From UBA9630 sp043725085 (GTDB lineage Bacteria; Patescibacteriota; Minisyncoccia; Moranbacterales; UBA2206), in assembly GCA_043725085.1 (NCBI GenBank), contig JAYSLY010000043.1, positions 1 to 40,843 of the forward strand: DNA of 40,843 nucleotides, given 5' to 3'. Positions 1 to 9,099 of the stretch are shown piece by piece. How positions within the stretch are numbered: the stretch's first letter is position 1; every line of letters begins with the position of its first letter. The position numbers were made by a program, and so were the translations under genes. The notes beneath the pieces are model-generated. The model worked only from the letters and a program-made list of their open reading frames with translations, was not told the DNA's origin and did no database searches.

Positions 1-225
1 AGATTAGAGCCGATGATGAGCGAATATGTTTCAGTTTTGGAAAGATTCAAAGAAGTGATCATTCCCGATTCAGTCAAAGAAAAAGTTTTGAAAATTAAAC
101 TTAATTACCCATTGGGGGATTATTTCCTTTCTTTGCTCTCCACCACCAAGCGCCCATCACCAAAACAAGGATGCCAGCGAGCCAATAGGGCCAGTTTCGA
201 TTCCCCGGTTGAGAAACATCTTTGA
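1..225 (+). CDS. Possible C-terminal end of a gene entering from the left edge
   Basis: Frame 1 is open from the window edge to a TGA at 223-225. The first 35 or so residues look protein-like (charged, amphipathic, ordinary codons). The rest runs antisense through the 3' end of the large surface-protein gene, an overlap of about 125 bases between converging genes. Either a real gene has lost its original stop and reads on, or the whole frame is chance. I do not recognise the family, and too little is present to assign a function. A competing frame stops at 96-98, just before the neighbouring gene, but its translation looks less natural. Confidence 0.3.
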   Translation, partial: RLEPMMSEYVSVLERFKEVIIPDSVKEKVLKIKLNYPLGDYFLSLLSTTKRPSPKQGCQRANRASFDSPVEKHL

Positions 226-3200
226 CGGTTGCGTCTCCTGCCACTTGATCATTTTCTCCCTTGCCCACTTCGGGGTTTTGTCCACTTTGCGTTCCATCAT
301 TTCCGGTTTGCGCTCCCAAGACTTCTTGCGGCGTCACTGCTGTTCCCTCATTAGTCACAATCGCCGCTCCACCTGTCAACGGGATTTTGACGGAAATAAT
401 TTTAGTATCACTTTTGTTTCCCGCGTCATCTCGAGTGACGAATTTATAATAATACTTCTCTCCGCGCTCAACATCCTTATCCGTATAGCTATCATCACCA
501 TCTTTATTCTCCGTCACTCGTGATCCGCTGTTGACCGAAAATCCCCGGCTTCCCCCACGATAGACTAAGATCTTACTGATGTCGGAATCATTTGAATCCC
601 AAGATAGCTTTAGCTCATTTTTCTCTTCATCATATTTCGCATCCACATTTTCAACATTGCGAGGACTTCGCGTGTCCACTTTCACATTTTTCACTCCTAT
701 ATTACTAATATTGCCCGCTTTGTCGATCGAACGATAATAGCATGTGTGCTTGCCGTCATCAATTTTAAACGGTGCCACATATACATTCCACACTCCATCA
801 ACTGAATCAATCTGATATTCTATTTGACTGAGATTTATATCGCCAGCAGTCAAAGTTATTTCAGGAATAGAATAATACCAACCATTATCTCCGTTCGGAT
901 TTTCCGGATTAATCGACAAGCTGACTGTCGGGATCGTTTTGTCCAAAACAATCTTAAGTTTGAAAGTATTTTCTTTGTTACCGGCATTGTCCGTCGCGTG
1001 AGATTCGATACTATACTCTCCATCAACAAGCGGCGAAGCCAACGGACCATATGTCCATGAGGTTGTTCCTGTGGCACCCACTAATACTTCGCCCGGCTGC
1101 CAATCTAATCCGTTCCAATATGTGATACCACCCGCAACATTTCTTTCAATCAATAATTCCACTTTTTGCACTCCGCTCAAATTGTCGCCAGCCGTTCCGG
1201 CGAGCATTCTATTCCAGTTGTTCAAATAAACAACTCCTTCAGGCCCATCACTTGGAGAGGTGATGGTGCTGGTGGGAATAGTTAAATCAATATCTGCTCC
1301 ATTTGAAACCACAGTGGCAGTATTACAATTTCCTGCCTTGTCACAAACATTTGGCGTAACCGAGCAAGTTTGACCCACGCCTTCTGTAGCGATGTTGCAA
1401 GTCGGAGCGACATAGCCACCTGCCATATTAATATCAGTGTAATTAAACATTGATGTTTGCGGAACGGCGTTATACCAGCCGGAAAAAATTGTTTGAGATG
1501 CAAGAACTGGCGCAATATTATCAACGGTCACTTTCCATGGGTCACTCCAAACGCTTGCGTTTCCAGCCGCGTCAATCGCTCGAACATGCCAGAAATAGAC
1601 ATTGTCAGGCGTACCTGGGCTGGCAATTTGTGGTGACGTTAGATTGCCATGAAACCCGGATCGACTCACGAAAGATCCGCCACTGCCATTAGTAGAACTT
1701 GAATACGAAAACTCCCATTCATACACTACCGGACTGCTCAAATCACTGACTGAATTCCAGAAAAAAGTGAAATTATGAGTATTGAGATAGCTATCATTTC
1801 CTGGCAAATTGTTTTGAGGAACAGCTGGCGTTGTTTTATCGATATTGGTTATCGTAACCGTTTTTGTTGTCGAATTTCCTGCCGCATCAGTCGCGATAAA
1901 ATCAAATGCCGCGTTGGATGTAAATGTGTGCGAAGTAACATTTAGTGCGCCTTCATTAGTTGAAGCTGTTACCGTTATATTTTGATTCGTAAGAGTAGTA
2001 GTATAAGGATTGATTGTAATCACTGGCGCAACAGTATCAACAGTCACGCTTGCTGACGAAACTTGTCCGCTTTGATTCCCGGCATTATCCTCAGCCGTAA
2101 CTTTCATTGTGTACGTTTCATCAGTTAAGCCACTAGTGGAAACACCTGCCACACTGGTTGCTCCGGACAAAACCAGCACGGTACTATTCCAAAGTTCCCA
2201 CAGATATTGCTTCACTCCTGATCCAGCGTCAGTAGCAGCAGCCCAAACCCAGTTGATAATTGTCGAATTAGTAGGGCTGGAAACATTGGGAGTCGGCGTA
2301 CCCGGATTAGTTGGATCTAACATAGCAGTTGATGTTTCGCTGTAAGGGTTTACTGCTTGAAGATTACCCGCTAAATCATGAACATTTCGCACTCCCCATT
2401 CCTGCTCAGGAGAAATATACCAGCCGGATGTTGTGAGAGTTACAGTCGCAGTGTGAGAAGTTGAATTATATGAAACGGTAGCATGCCCATCCAGATTTCC
2501 GCTTCCTCCGGCTCCCGGCCAATTTTGAAGAAAATAGTTCGCCGGATTCTCTGCCTCGCCTTGATTCACATTTTCACTAAACGCTGCTTGAAAAGTTTTG
2601 ATGCTTGGTCCTGTTCCCGAGAAAATCAAATTAACCGTCGGAGCAGTAGAATCATAAATTATCTGGCAACTGCCCGCCAATGTTTTTTCCGAGAGCGCCC
2701 AATCTGATTTATTGCCAGCTTTGTCTACCGACCTCACCGCATAACCATATGCGCCTTCTGCCGGTGGCATCCAAGAATTGTTGAGTTCGGACACTGTCAA
2801 AACTTGTTCATTTAATCCGACACTTCCATTAGGCAAAAAAGAAGTATACTCATAGTGATCGAATGTCGAATCTCCTGTCACATCATCCCAATTTGGAATA
2901 GCCACTTGGAGCGGAACATGCTCGCCACACGCAAAATCTTTTGTCCGATCTTGTGATTGAAATTTAAGCCCAGTTGGTTTTGCCGGGGCGTTCGTGTCAA
3001 TCGTCATGTTCCAAATTTCACTCCACGCACTCGTATTTCCCAGAGAATCAATCGCCCTGACCTGCCAATACCAAGTCCCGTCCGGAGCACCGGAAGAATG
3101 AATCATGCTCGTCGGCAATACTCCTGAATTCCAAAGTCCGGTAGTCAAAACTCCGCCTATTTGCGCCGGATTAAGAGACGACTGAAATTCGTAAGTTATG

Positions 3201-6200
3201 GCATTTTCATCTGTTGAATCATTCCAATTAAAATCAAAATTGTTCGTAGCTTCATAAGCATTATTCGGAGTTCCCCCAGTTGGAACGCTCGGAGGCGTAG
3301 TATCTAGAACCGGCACGATTGGAGTCAAATGCTGAAGAGAAGCGGTAATTTTATTCGCATTTTTATCGATACTAACTGTCGAAGCTGGGTCGTCTAACCT
3401 ATAATCATGCCAAATTCCTCCTGATTGATAATAAAGGGTGGAAAAATGATTTTCGTCCAGATAGTTGGAATCAGCTGGATTGTCGCTATAAGCTATTTCA
3501 ATATTGACCGGAAAAACCGTTTTAGCCGGAGCGTCAATATTATAATAAAAACTTCCCACCCCAAAAGCAGTACCACCATTTGGCACATCGCTCAAACCAT
3601 GATATTTTGCCACAAAGATATCTCCTGTTCCGGTGATTCCCTTTATCTTGAGATTACCAACAGTAATATCTTGAGGAATTCCTGACAAAACCGCTCCCTC
3701 ACTTCCCTCGGAATATATAGCCGAAGTTTTGAAACAATCAGCGTCCAAACACCACGGAGAATAAGTCACGTTAGCACTCACTTTATCCCCTATACCTGAC
3801 CCAATAACTCCCGGTCCGCTCTGATCTCCCCACCAGTTTCCAGTGGCATTAACAGTCGGATGAGTAGAGTTAATTCCCGTACCGCAATCAATAAACTGAT
3901 TATCATGAGCCGTCACATCGCTTGAATCTGATCCATCATACCCCACTGCAATTCCGTCAGTACAATTAGAAATTGTATTTCCGGTAATTTTGGCTTCAGT
4001 GCCTGAGCCGTAGTATGTGGTTGCCATAATTCCGGCCGAAGTCGAACCGTCATAAGCTACCCCGATATTATTGGAAATAGTGTTATCAGTAATAGTTGCA
4101 TGCGCTCCAGCTCCTAATTCGATTCCATAATCCAACCGGTCTTCAGCTCCTTTTCCTGTGTAAGTATTTCTCAATATCGTTGCCTTTGAAGAACCTTTCA
4201 GTATCGTTCCCACCCGTTCAATATTGGAAAAGGTATTGTTAGTTACGTTCGTAGTGCCATTCCAAAGATAAACTCCAAAACCGCGATATTCGGCGTAATG
4301 GATATTAGTGATTATATTGTCACTAATAGTTCCACCACCATGAGAAAGGATTCCAATTCCGATATTTTTCCCTGAACCATCAAAAGTAAACCCGCTGATA
4401 TTTGGATTAACTCCCGATGAAATTACAAACCATCCGCTGCCATCACCCGGCGCGCTTGTCCCTCCCCCTGGCATGGTAGTGTTGGAAGACGGATGAATAA
4501 TTGTTGTTGCCTTATTCTCGCCTGTTAGTGTTATATTTTTATCTACTATTATCTGTCCTTCTATATATGTTCCCGCATCCACATTAATTGTACTGCCTGA
4601 AACAGCCGCATTTATAGCCGCTTGCATGCTCATTCCTTCGCCAACGACAAAGCTGTTATTAAGCGCTCCTCCGGCTCCGACAGTTTGGATATAGGAATCA
4701 GAATTCGCAGGAAAAGGAGTAGTTTGCATTGCTAGCGCAGAAGAGACGGCATTCTCTTTGGAATTTCGAAAAACAGTAAATGCTTCACTTCTATTAGATC
4801 CTTCACTGTCACGAAAAGTTGTGTTTCGTATTCCAAAATTATATCCGAAAGGCAATGTTATGTTTGTAACAGCATGCCCATATTCTGCATCAATATAGAT
4901 CGGCCATGATTCACCAAAACTGCCAGAGCCGCTAAAAGCAACATTAGAAGTAGTGCCGCTAGAAGTATCATATAGCCCAACACCTCCCCAAGCGTTATTA
5001 GTTGTAACAACTCCATCCAAAGTGATATTCGATGAAGCAGATAAGGCAATACCAACGCCCTTGGTATTCTTACCATTTGCGGTGACGTTTTTTAGAGTTG
5101 CCACGTTAACGGTATTCAAATCCACTTCTGAGCGTCCAGATCCCCCGACTGTCACGTTTTCAATAGTCAGGTTATTGGTATGAGTAGCCTTGATGCCATA
5201 ACTTGATCCTGCATCAATGCTAGGGCCAAGTAAGCTAAAATTTTTCAAAGTAATCTTGTTTATTCCAGCACTATTAGTAATACCATAGCCACTGACACTA
5301 CTAGCATTGATTATCACGCCAGATTCGCTCTCTCCGATAATGGACACTTCCTTATTCACATTAAGCGTAGAAGATAAAACGTAAGTTCCATTTTTGACAT
5401 TGATCGTATCGCCATTAGTAGCCGCGTTAATTGCGGCTTGAACGGTTAAATAGCAACCATTATTATCAGTAGCACCAGCAGAAACACACGAACTGCCTGT
5501 TGGAGTTGGATTAACTACCACAAAAATAGTAAAATGCTCCAAGCCCTTAAGCTCCATCACTTTTTTGAAGTCGTTAGCATTTCGATCCACATTCTGATCC
5601 TCCGTAATATTTTTTAAATCTTCTTTTTTGATTTCATCGTTTTCCGTATAGAGAACCTGAACATCACCCGCTTTTATTTTTTCATTATTCTTTTTTTCCG
5701 GATACGGCAAAGTCAGATCATATTTGAATGTTCCATTTTCCATGTCTGAAGTGATGTCATAAGCCGTGTCAGTCAAAGCGCCAAAAGTAGCCTGCTCTTT
5801 GGGAGATAATTTTATTTCCTTAATCACAAGACTGCCAGCCTTTTCCGGTAATTTTGTGAAAGTAACAGTCACTTGATCGTTTTGCGGAGCTTTATAGGTC
5901 TTATTCAAAACCACAGGCTCGATTGTAGCCACGTTTCCCTCAAAAATCCATTCGGCATCTTTCGCAATTGAAACGGCTGTCGCTTCAACTGGCTTTTCGA
6001 TTGAAGCCGCTTCTGGCGTAATCGTTCCTTGCTCTTTCTCCACAGAGACTACTGCTTCGTCTTTTGTTGGCGCAACCGGAGCAGCCTCTGGCGCTGGGGC
6101 AACTTCCACTTTCGGCGCTTCATTTTTCACTTCAGGCTTAACTTCCGTAGTATTTTTTTCTTCCACTTTCGGTGCTTCTTCTTTGACTTTTTCTTCAACC

Positions 6201-6448
6201 TTGGGGATTTCCTCTTTCGGCGCAGCTTTTTCCTCCTTCGCTTCAACTTTTGGCACCTCAACTTTCTGCGTTTCTTGAGTAATCGCAACATCATCAGCTC
6301 TCGCCGTCATCAATTCCATCGCCAAAAAATTCATCGAGGTCATCTGAAAGATAAGCATCGGAAGCATGATGCTTGCCATGATTCTTTTCCCTGTTCGCAA
6401 TTCTTTCTGCGAGAGTTGCATTTGAAACAGCTTCTTCATTTTTTTCAT
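101..6448 (-). CDS. Giant secreted surface protein: two beta-helix blocks, Ig/FN3-like repeats, C-terminal membrane anchor
   Basis: This 2115-residue protein starts with a basic segment and a Met-rich hydrophobic signal or anchor (about residues 22-46). A low-complexity Glu/Lys/Pro/Ala region follows (about 55-160). Two parallel beta-helix blocks (about 330-570 and 605-900) each open with a QAAINAA...TINV..GTY motif, typical of pectate-lyase/NosD-like right-handed helices. The second ends in GNWWGDQSGP and a YSPW motif. From about 1050 to 2000 there are repeated Ig/FN3-like modules, each carrying a D.AGN signature; the modules near 1050-1160 and near 1560-1670 are clearly alike. The C-terminus has one hydrophobic helix ending in a basic tail, so the protein is probably displayed outside and anchored in the membrane. 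An adhesin or surface-binding role is inference; no catalytic motif is seen. The start codon has no Shine-Dalgarno site; a second ATG lies three codons on. Confidence 0.9.
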   Translation of the reverse strand: MKKMKKLFQMQLSQKELRTGKRIMASIMLPMLIFQMTSMNFLAMELMTARADDVAITQETQKVEVPKVEAKEEKAAPKEEIPKVEEKVKEEAPKVEEKNTTEVKPEVKNEAPKVEVAPAPEAAPVAPTKDEAVVSVEKEQGTITPEAASIEKPVEATAVSIAKDAEWIFEGNVATIEPVVLNKTYKAPQNDQVTVTFTKLPEKAGSLVIKEIKLSPKEQATFGALTDTAYDITSDMENGTFKYDLTLPYPEKKNNEKIKAGDVQVLYTENDEIKKEDLKNITEDQNVDRNANDFKKVMELKGLEHFTIFVVVNPTPTGSSCVSAGATDNNGCYLTVQAAINAATNGDTINVKNGTYVLSSTLNVNKEVSIIGESESGVIINASSVSGYGITNSAGINKITLKNFSLLGPSIDAGSSYGIKATHTNNLTIENVTVGGSGRSEVDLNTVNVATLKNVTANGKNTKGVGIALSASSNITLDGVVTTNNAWGGVGLYDTSSGTTSNVAFSGSGSFGESWPIYIDAEYGHAVTNITLPFGYNFGIRNTTFRDSEGSNRSEAFTVFRNSKENAVSSALAMQTTPFPANSDSYIQTVGAGGALNNSFVVGEGMSMQAAINAAVSGSTINVDAGTYIEGQIIVDKNITLTGENKATTIIHPSSNTTMPGGGTSAPGDGSGWFVISSGVNPNISGFTFDGSGKNIGIGILSHGGGTISDNIITNIHYAEYRGFGVYLWNGTTNVTNNTFSNIERVGTILKGSSKATILRNTYTGKGAEDRLDYGIELGAGAHATITDNTISNNIGVAYDGSTSAGIMATTYYGSGTEAKITGNTISNCTDGIAVGYDGSDSSDVTAHDNQFIDCGTGINSTHPTVNATGNWWGDQSGPGVIGSGIGDKVSANVTYSPWCLDADCFKTSAIYSEGSEGAVLSGIPQDITVGNLKIKGITGTGDIFVAKYHGLSDVPNGGTAFGVGSFYYNIDAPAKTVFPVNIEIAYSDNPADSNYLDENHFSTLYYQSGGIWHDYRLDDPASTVSIDKNANKITASLQHLTPIVPVLDTTPPSVPTGGTPNNAYEATNNFDFNWNDSTDENAITYEFQSSLNPAQIGGVLTTGLWNSGVLPTSMIHSSGAPDGTWYWQVRAIDSLGNTSAWSEIWNMTIDTNAPAKPTGLKFQSQDRTKDFACGEHVPLQVAIPNWDDVTGDSTFDHYEYTSFLPNGSVGLNEQVLTVSELNNSWMPPAEGAYGYAVRSVDKAGNKSDWALSEKTLAGSCQIIYDSTAPTVNLIFSGTGPSIKTFQAAFSENVNQGEAENPANYFLQNWPGAGGSGNLDGHATVSYNSTSHTATVTLTTSGWYISPEQEWGVRNVHDLAGNLQAVNPYSETSTAMLDPTNPGTPTPNVSSPTNSTIINWVWAAATDAGSGVKQYLWELWNSTVLVLSGATSVAGVSTSGLTDETYTMKVTAEDNAGNQSGQVSSASVTVDTVAPVITINPYTTTLTNQNITVTASTNEGALNVTSHTFTSNAAFDFIATDAAGNSTTKTVTITNIDKTTPAVPQNNLPGNDSYLNTHNFTFFWNSVSDLSSPVVYEWEFSYSSSTNGSGGSFVSRSGFHGNLTSPQIASPGTPDNVYFWHVRAIDAAGNASVWSDPWKVTVDNIAPVLASQTIFSGWYNAVPQTSMFNYTDINMAGGYVAPTCNIATEGVGQTCSVTPNVCDKAGNCNTATVVSNGADIDLTIPTSTITSPSDGPEGVVYLNNWNRMLAGTAGDNLSGVQKVELLIERNVAGGITYWNGLDWQPGEVLVGATGTTSWTYGPLASPLVDGEYSIESHATDNAGNKENTFKLKIVLDKTIPTVSLSINPENPNGDNGWYYSIPEITLTAGDINLSQIEYQIDSVDGVWNVYVAPFKIDDGKHTCYYRSIDKAGNISNIGVKNVKVDTRSPRNVENVDAKYDEEKNELKLSWDSNDSDISKILVYRGGSRGFSVNSGSRVTENKDGDDSYTDKDVERGEKYYYKFVTRDDAGNKSDTKIISVKIPLTGGAAIVTNEGTAVTPQEVLGAQTGNDGTQSGQNPEVGKGENDQVAGDATVKDVSQPGNRNWPYWLAGILVLVMGAWWWRAKKGNNPPMGN

Positions 6449-6593
6449 ATAATTAGTAGAAGATTAAAAAAAAATTACCTTATATCACCGCCGTACAGTT
6501 TTTATTTAAAGCTGAATAAAAAATGAATTTTTGTTAATTTACACCTCACCACTCTTATAATATTCATACAGATTCAAATTCATAGAGATAAAC

Positions 6594-6628
6594 AAAAAAC
6601 CAACCCAAAGCTAACTGCTAAGGTTGGT
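6594..6628 (-). terminator. Rho-independent terminator, minus strand
   Basis: A 7-bp stem (6599-6605 pairing with 6622-6628, ACCAACC/GGTTGGT) is followed on the minus strand by a run of T (A-run 6594-6599 on the plus strand). It lies upstream of the surface-protein gene, so it would insulate that gene from minus-strand transcription arriving from the 7-kb region. Confidence 0.6.
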
Positions 6629-6792
6629 CCGCATTAATCACATCCAAATTTTTTTTCATTTTTTCATCCATACTCCGTCGCCTATAAAATAAAACAAACC
6701 GGAACTACTTCAAAAAATTTCTCTTCGGTTTTATTTTTACTTTATCCTCACCTGTTATTTCCCCTCTCTACTTCCCCATTCTATCAACTCTC

Positions 6793-6825
6793 AAAAACTT
6801 GTCAAGCGTTTTTCGGCTTGACAAG
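6793..6825 (-). terminator. Rho-independent terminator, minus strand
   Basis: A perfect 10-bp stem (6798-6807 with 6816-6825, CTTGTCAAGC/GCTTGACAAG) has an 8-base loop and is followed on the minus strand by TTTTT. It lies about 80 bases past the candidate microprotein at 6907-7026. Confidence 0.7.
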
Positions 6826-6906
6826 AGGCTAATTTGTGGTCTGAGTAATATTTTCCCCTTACCAAAAATCATAAAAGAGAAAGGAAGCATTGCTCTTTTC
6901 CCTTTT

Positions 6907-7026
6907 TCACGTCACAAACATCAAACACATAAAAGCATAATCGCAACAGCTCCAACAAGATTTAGTGCCATTCTCGTCGCTGTAGCCGATTTTCAAATTG
7001 CACTTCGAACACGATTTCATTTCCAC
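6907..7026 (-). CDS. Candidate 39-residue Cys-rich microprotein
   Basis: A short open frame encodes a protein with CSKC, 14 residues, then CWSCC, a spacing typical of a small zinc ribbon, followed by a hydrophobic Met/Phe/Cys tail. The GTG at 7024-7026 has a GAGGA site seven bases upstream, which favours it over the ATG at 7018-7020. Weak and strong hairpins with T-runs lie downstream, so a transcript would end soon after. It sits alone in an otherwise empty 800-base stretch between the surface-protein gene and the zinc-ribbon gene. No family recognised. It could be chance, but five cysteines in two CxxC groups within 39 residues argue for a real metal-binding peptide or a relic of one. Confidence 0.35.
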   Translation of the reverse strand: MEMKSCSKCNLKIGYSDENGTKSCWSCCDYAFMCLMFVT

Positions 7027-7200
7027 ATTTTGTTCCTCGCTGTAAAGTTGTGATGAAATATCGCGCCAACTGCGCTTCTTTTTTTTGGCATACCAACTGC
7101 GAGAAAAACGCGCAAATATTTATTGGCTTAGAAAAAAATTAAAACCTAAAAAATTCAAAAAACCACTCTGCCCAAATCTTCACGGCAAACTATTTTCCCA

Positions 7201-7240
7201 AAGAAAAAAGGGAACCAAGCGTGTTCACTTTCTTCCCTTT
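7201..7240 (-). terminator. Rho-independent terminator after the zinc-ribbon gene
   Basis: An 8-bp stem (7207-7214 AAAGGGAA with 7233-7240 TTCCCTTT) is followed on the minus strand by a T-rich run. It starts within ten bases of the stop codon of the 7246-7476 gene, closing the response-regulator/zinc-ribbon operon. Confidence 0.6.
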
Positions 7241-7245
7241 CATTG

Positions 7246-7476
7246 TCAATTTGCCTCCTTTCGGGGTGGACAATCACCACTTTGATTCAATTTTTCATCC
7301 GTAGACGGAAAATCATCAAGCAGCATCTCTCCAAGCTTTCCTTCGAACCTACAATCTACCTCCTCCCGAATGACTTTCTTTAGACATGCGGGGCATATTC
7401 CGTGTGAGACGAGACTGTCATCATTATCGTCCGCCTTTCCAAGATACGTTTTGCACCAACCGCAGATTCTTACCAT
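7246..7476 (-). CDS. Small zinc-ribbon protein (CxWC...GICPxC type)
   Basis: This 76-residue protein has ICGWCK near residues 4-9 and HGICPACLKK near 25-34, four cysteines in two CxxC pairs. This is the small zinc-finger motif (ICxWC ... HGICPxCL) often fused to the end of bacterial response regulators and sensor kinases. The start is well supported: AAGGAAAGG lies a few bases upstream of the ATG. The gene overlaps the end of the response-regulator gene by about 53 bases in another frame, so the two are co-transcribed and perhaps descend from one fused protein. A role as a signalling accessory domain is inferred from that fusion pattern. The C-terminal third is acidic and unremarkable. Confidence 0.7.
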   Translation of the reverse strand: MVRICGWCKTYLGKADDNDDSLVSHGICPACLKKVIREEVDCRFEGKLGEMLLDDFPSTDEKLNQSGDCPPRKEAN

Positions 7477-7747
7477 AATCCTTTCCTTTTTTTAAGGTTT
7501 CAGCAAGTCTTCCCCTGGCCAAAGGATGATGCTTTTTCACTTTCCAAATTAATTCCCCGCCATCTGTAATCGGCATAATGATATCAGTCAACCTAATGTC
7601 TATCCGCCCTATTTCATCAACGATTACCGCCGATGTGTCTTCTGCCCTTTCCAAAACATGCACTCGATAGCCCTGAATTTCCAAAGCTTTTTTTAACAGC
7701 GCAGTTATTGCAGGTCCGTCGTCAATAATGATAACTAACTTATCCAT
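7424..7747 (-). CDS. Truncated response-regulator receiver domain
   Basis: The first 70 or so residues are a clear CheY-like receiver: acidic pocket D9-D10 (IIIDD), and the phosphoacceptor D55 in LTDIIMP followed by TDGGEL. After KKHHP the family pattern stops. The beta-4/alpha-4 segment, the conserved beta-5 lysine and helix 5 are missing, and the last 30 residues are basic and unrelated because the frame runs into the next gene. At 107 residues it has nearly normal length but lacks the output face. I chose the ATG at 7745-7747 (GGGAG five bases upstream) over the TTG at 7762. It may be a decaying regulator or a phosphate sink. There is no output domain and no kinase nearby. Confidence 0.65.
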   Translation of the reverse strand: MDKLVIIIDDGPAITALLKKALEIQGYRVHVLERAEDTSAVIVDEIGRIDIRLTDIIMPITDGGELIWKVKKHHPLARGRLAETLKKGKDYGKNLRLVQNVSWKGGR

Positions 7748-7804
7748 CTCATCTCCCGCCAACCCATATTGGCTATGTTAATGTTCCGTCATTGTCAGTA
7801 TTTT

Positions 7805-7833
7805 ATTCTAGCTTGAAAAAATTGTTTCGTCAA
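7805..7833 (-). promoter_or_regulatory. Sigma70-type promoter of the response-regulator/zinc-ribbon operon
   Basis: TTGACG (minus strand, 7828-7833), a 17-base spacer and TAGAAT (7805-7810). The predicted start is near 7798, giving a leader of about 50 bases before the ATG at 7747. It begins right after the dnaJ stop, so these genes are transcribed separately from dnaJ. Confidence 0.65.
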
Positions 7834-7838
7834 ACATA

Positions 7839-8954
7839 TTACTCTCCCAACTGACCCAACTCTTCAAGCAGCCTCCTTTGCTCGCGATTCAATTTTCTAG
7901 GAATTCGCACAATCACTTTCACAATTTGATTGCCACGCACTCCCGAATGTAAATCAGGCACGCCTTTGCCTTTGACGCGAAATTGTTCGCCTGATTGCGT
8001 GCCGGAAGGAATTTTCAAAGTCAAACGCCCATCGATTGTTTCAATGATTGTTTCTCCGCCCAGCGCCGCCACCGAAAAAGGAACTTCAACTGAGCTCAAA
8101 ATATCCTGTCCGCTTCTCTTAAGCTCCTTGTGCGCTCTCACATGCACGTTAATATACAGATCTCCAAAAACACCACCAACGCCAGATGCTTCTCCGGCGC
8201 CTTGCATAGAAAGCGTCTGCCCGTCAGCAATGCCGGCTGGAATTTCAATCTCTAATTCAGTCTCTGCCATCACTCGTCCGTCTCCTCCGCATTTGGAACA
8301 TTTTTTTGAAATAACTTTTCCAACCCCGTGACAGTCAGGGCACTGGGCAACTTGAGAAAAATTACCAAAAAAACTGCGACTGACTTTTTGCACGCGTCCA
8401 GCTCCACCGCAAGTCGAACAAATTTTAAGCTCGCTCCCTTTTTCTCCGCCTGTTCCATCGCAATAATAACAAGTAGTATTTTTCCGCAAATTTATCTGAC
8501 GTTTTGCGCCACTTACCATTTCGGCAAAATCAATTTCCACATCGACTTGAATATCCTTGCCTCTTTTTTTTCGCGTTGAAGCACCACCACGACCACCACT
8601 AAAAATAGAAGAAAAAATATCTTCAAAATCCCCTCCACCGAATTCAAAATCAGCGCCTTGTCCTCCTCCGCCAAAGCCCTGAAATCCAGAAAAGTCAAAA
8701 CCGCCAAAGCCTTGCCCCGCACCTCCACCGGATCGTCCGGCTTGCTCAAAAGTTTGTCCAAACTGATCATATTGTGAACGCTTCGTTTTGTCCGAAAGTA
8801 CTTGATAGGCCTCGTTGATTTCTTTGAATTTTGCCTCGTCTCCTCCGGCTTTATCCGGATGATGCTTGTGCGCCAGTTTGCGATAAGCCTTCTTAATCTC
8901 ATCATCACTTGCGCCCTTGGAAACGCCCAATGTATCGTAATAATTATTAGCCAT
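7839..8954 (-). CDS. dnaJ: Chaperone protein DnaJ (Hsp40)
   Basis: DnaJ brings client proteins to DnaK and stimulates its ATPase. All domains are present: J domain (about 4-68) with the HPD motif at 32-34; a Gly/Phe-rich linker (about 75-125); four zinc repeats CYYCDGTG, CSTCGGAG, CPDCHGVG and CSKCGGDG (cysteines near 162/165, 179/182, 205/208, 219/222); and the C-terminal substrate-binding region. Length is 371 residues, normal for a type I DnaJ. The ATG at 8952-8954 (MANNYYDTLG) is preferred to a GTG eight codons upstream because family members start just before this motif. There is no Shine-Dalgarno site. It is not next to dnaK; it has its own CIRCE operator about 100 bases upstream, so it should be a separate HrcA-controlled heat-shock unit. 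Confidence 0.97.
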   Translation of the reverse strand: MANNYYDTLGVSKGASDDEIKKAYRKLAHKHHPDKAGGDEAKFKEINEAYQVLSDKTKRSQYDQFGQTFEQAGRSGGGAGQGFGGFDFSGFQGFGGGGQGADFEFGGGDFEDIFSSIFSGGRGGASTRKKRGKDIQVDVEIDFAEMVSGAKRQINLRKNTTCYYCDGTGGEKGSELKICSTCGGAGRVQKVSRSFFGNFSQVAQCPDCHGVGKVISKKCSKCGGDGRVMAETELEIEIPAGIADGQTLSMQGAGEASGVGGVFGDLYINVHVRAHKELKRSGQDILSSVEVPFSVAALGGETIIETIDGRLTLKIPSGTQSGEQFRVKGKGVPDLHSGVRGNQIVKVIVRIPRKLNREQRRLLEELGQLGE

Positions 8955-9052
8955 AAAAAATAATTTTATCATCCCCACTTTTGCCAGGATAACAATTAAA
9001 ATAAATTCTTAAATGTTTTTAACATCAAGTATTTTAGCACGAATTAAAAAAA

Positions 9053-9079
9053 TTAGCAATCCCCCCAAGAGAGTGCTAA
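9053..9079 (-). promoter_or_regulatory. CIRCE operator (HrcA site) of dnaJ
   Basis: TTAGCAATC, nine bases, GAGTGCTAA: one mismatch to the canonical TTAGCACTC-N9-GAGTGCTAA inverted repeat. It lies between the dnaJ start and the membrane-protein gene. A weak minus-strand promoter (TTGAAT, 17 bases, GAAAAT) can be drawn just upstream, placing the transcript start inside or beside the operator. The matching repressor gene, hrcA, is at 24094-24831. Confidence 0.9.
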
Positions 9080-9099
9080 TTTTCCATTTGGCACGCCTT

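Noticed and set aside
6029..6526. Plus-strand open frame of 165 codons antisense to the surface-protein start
   Set aside because: It is the Phe/Arg-rich mirror of the Glu/Lys/Pro-rich region and has no ribosome site; a shadow.
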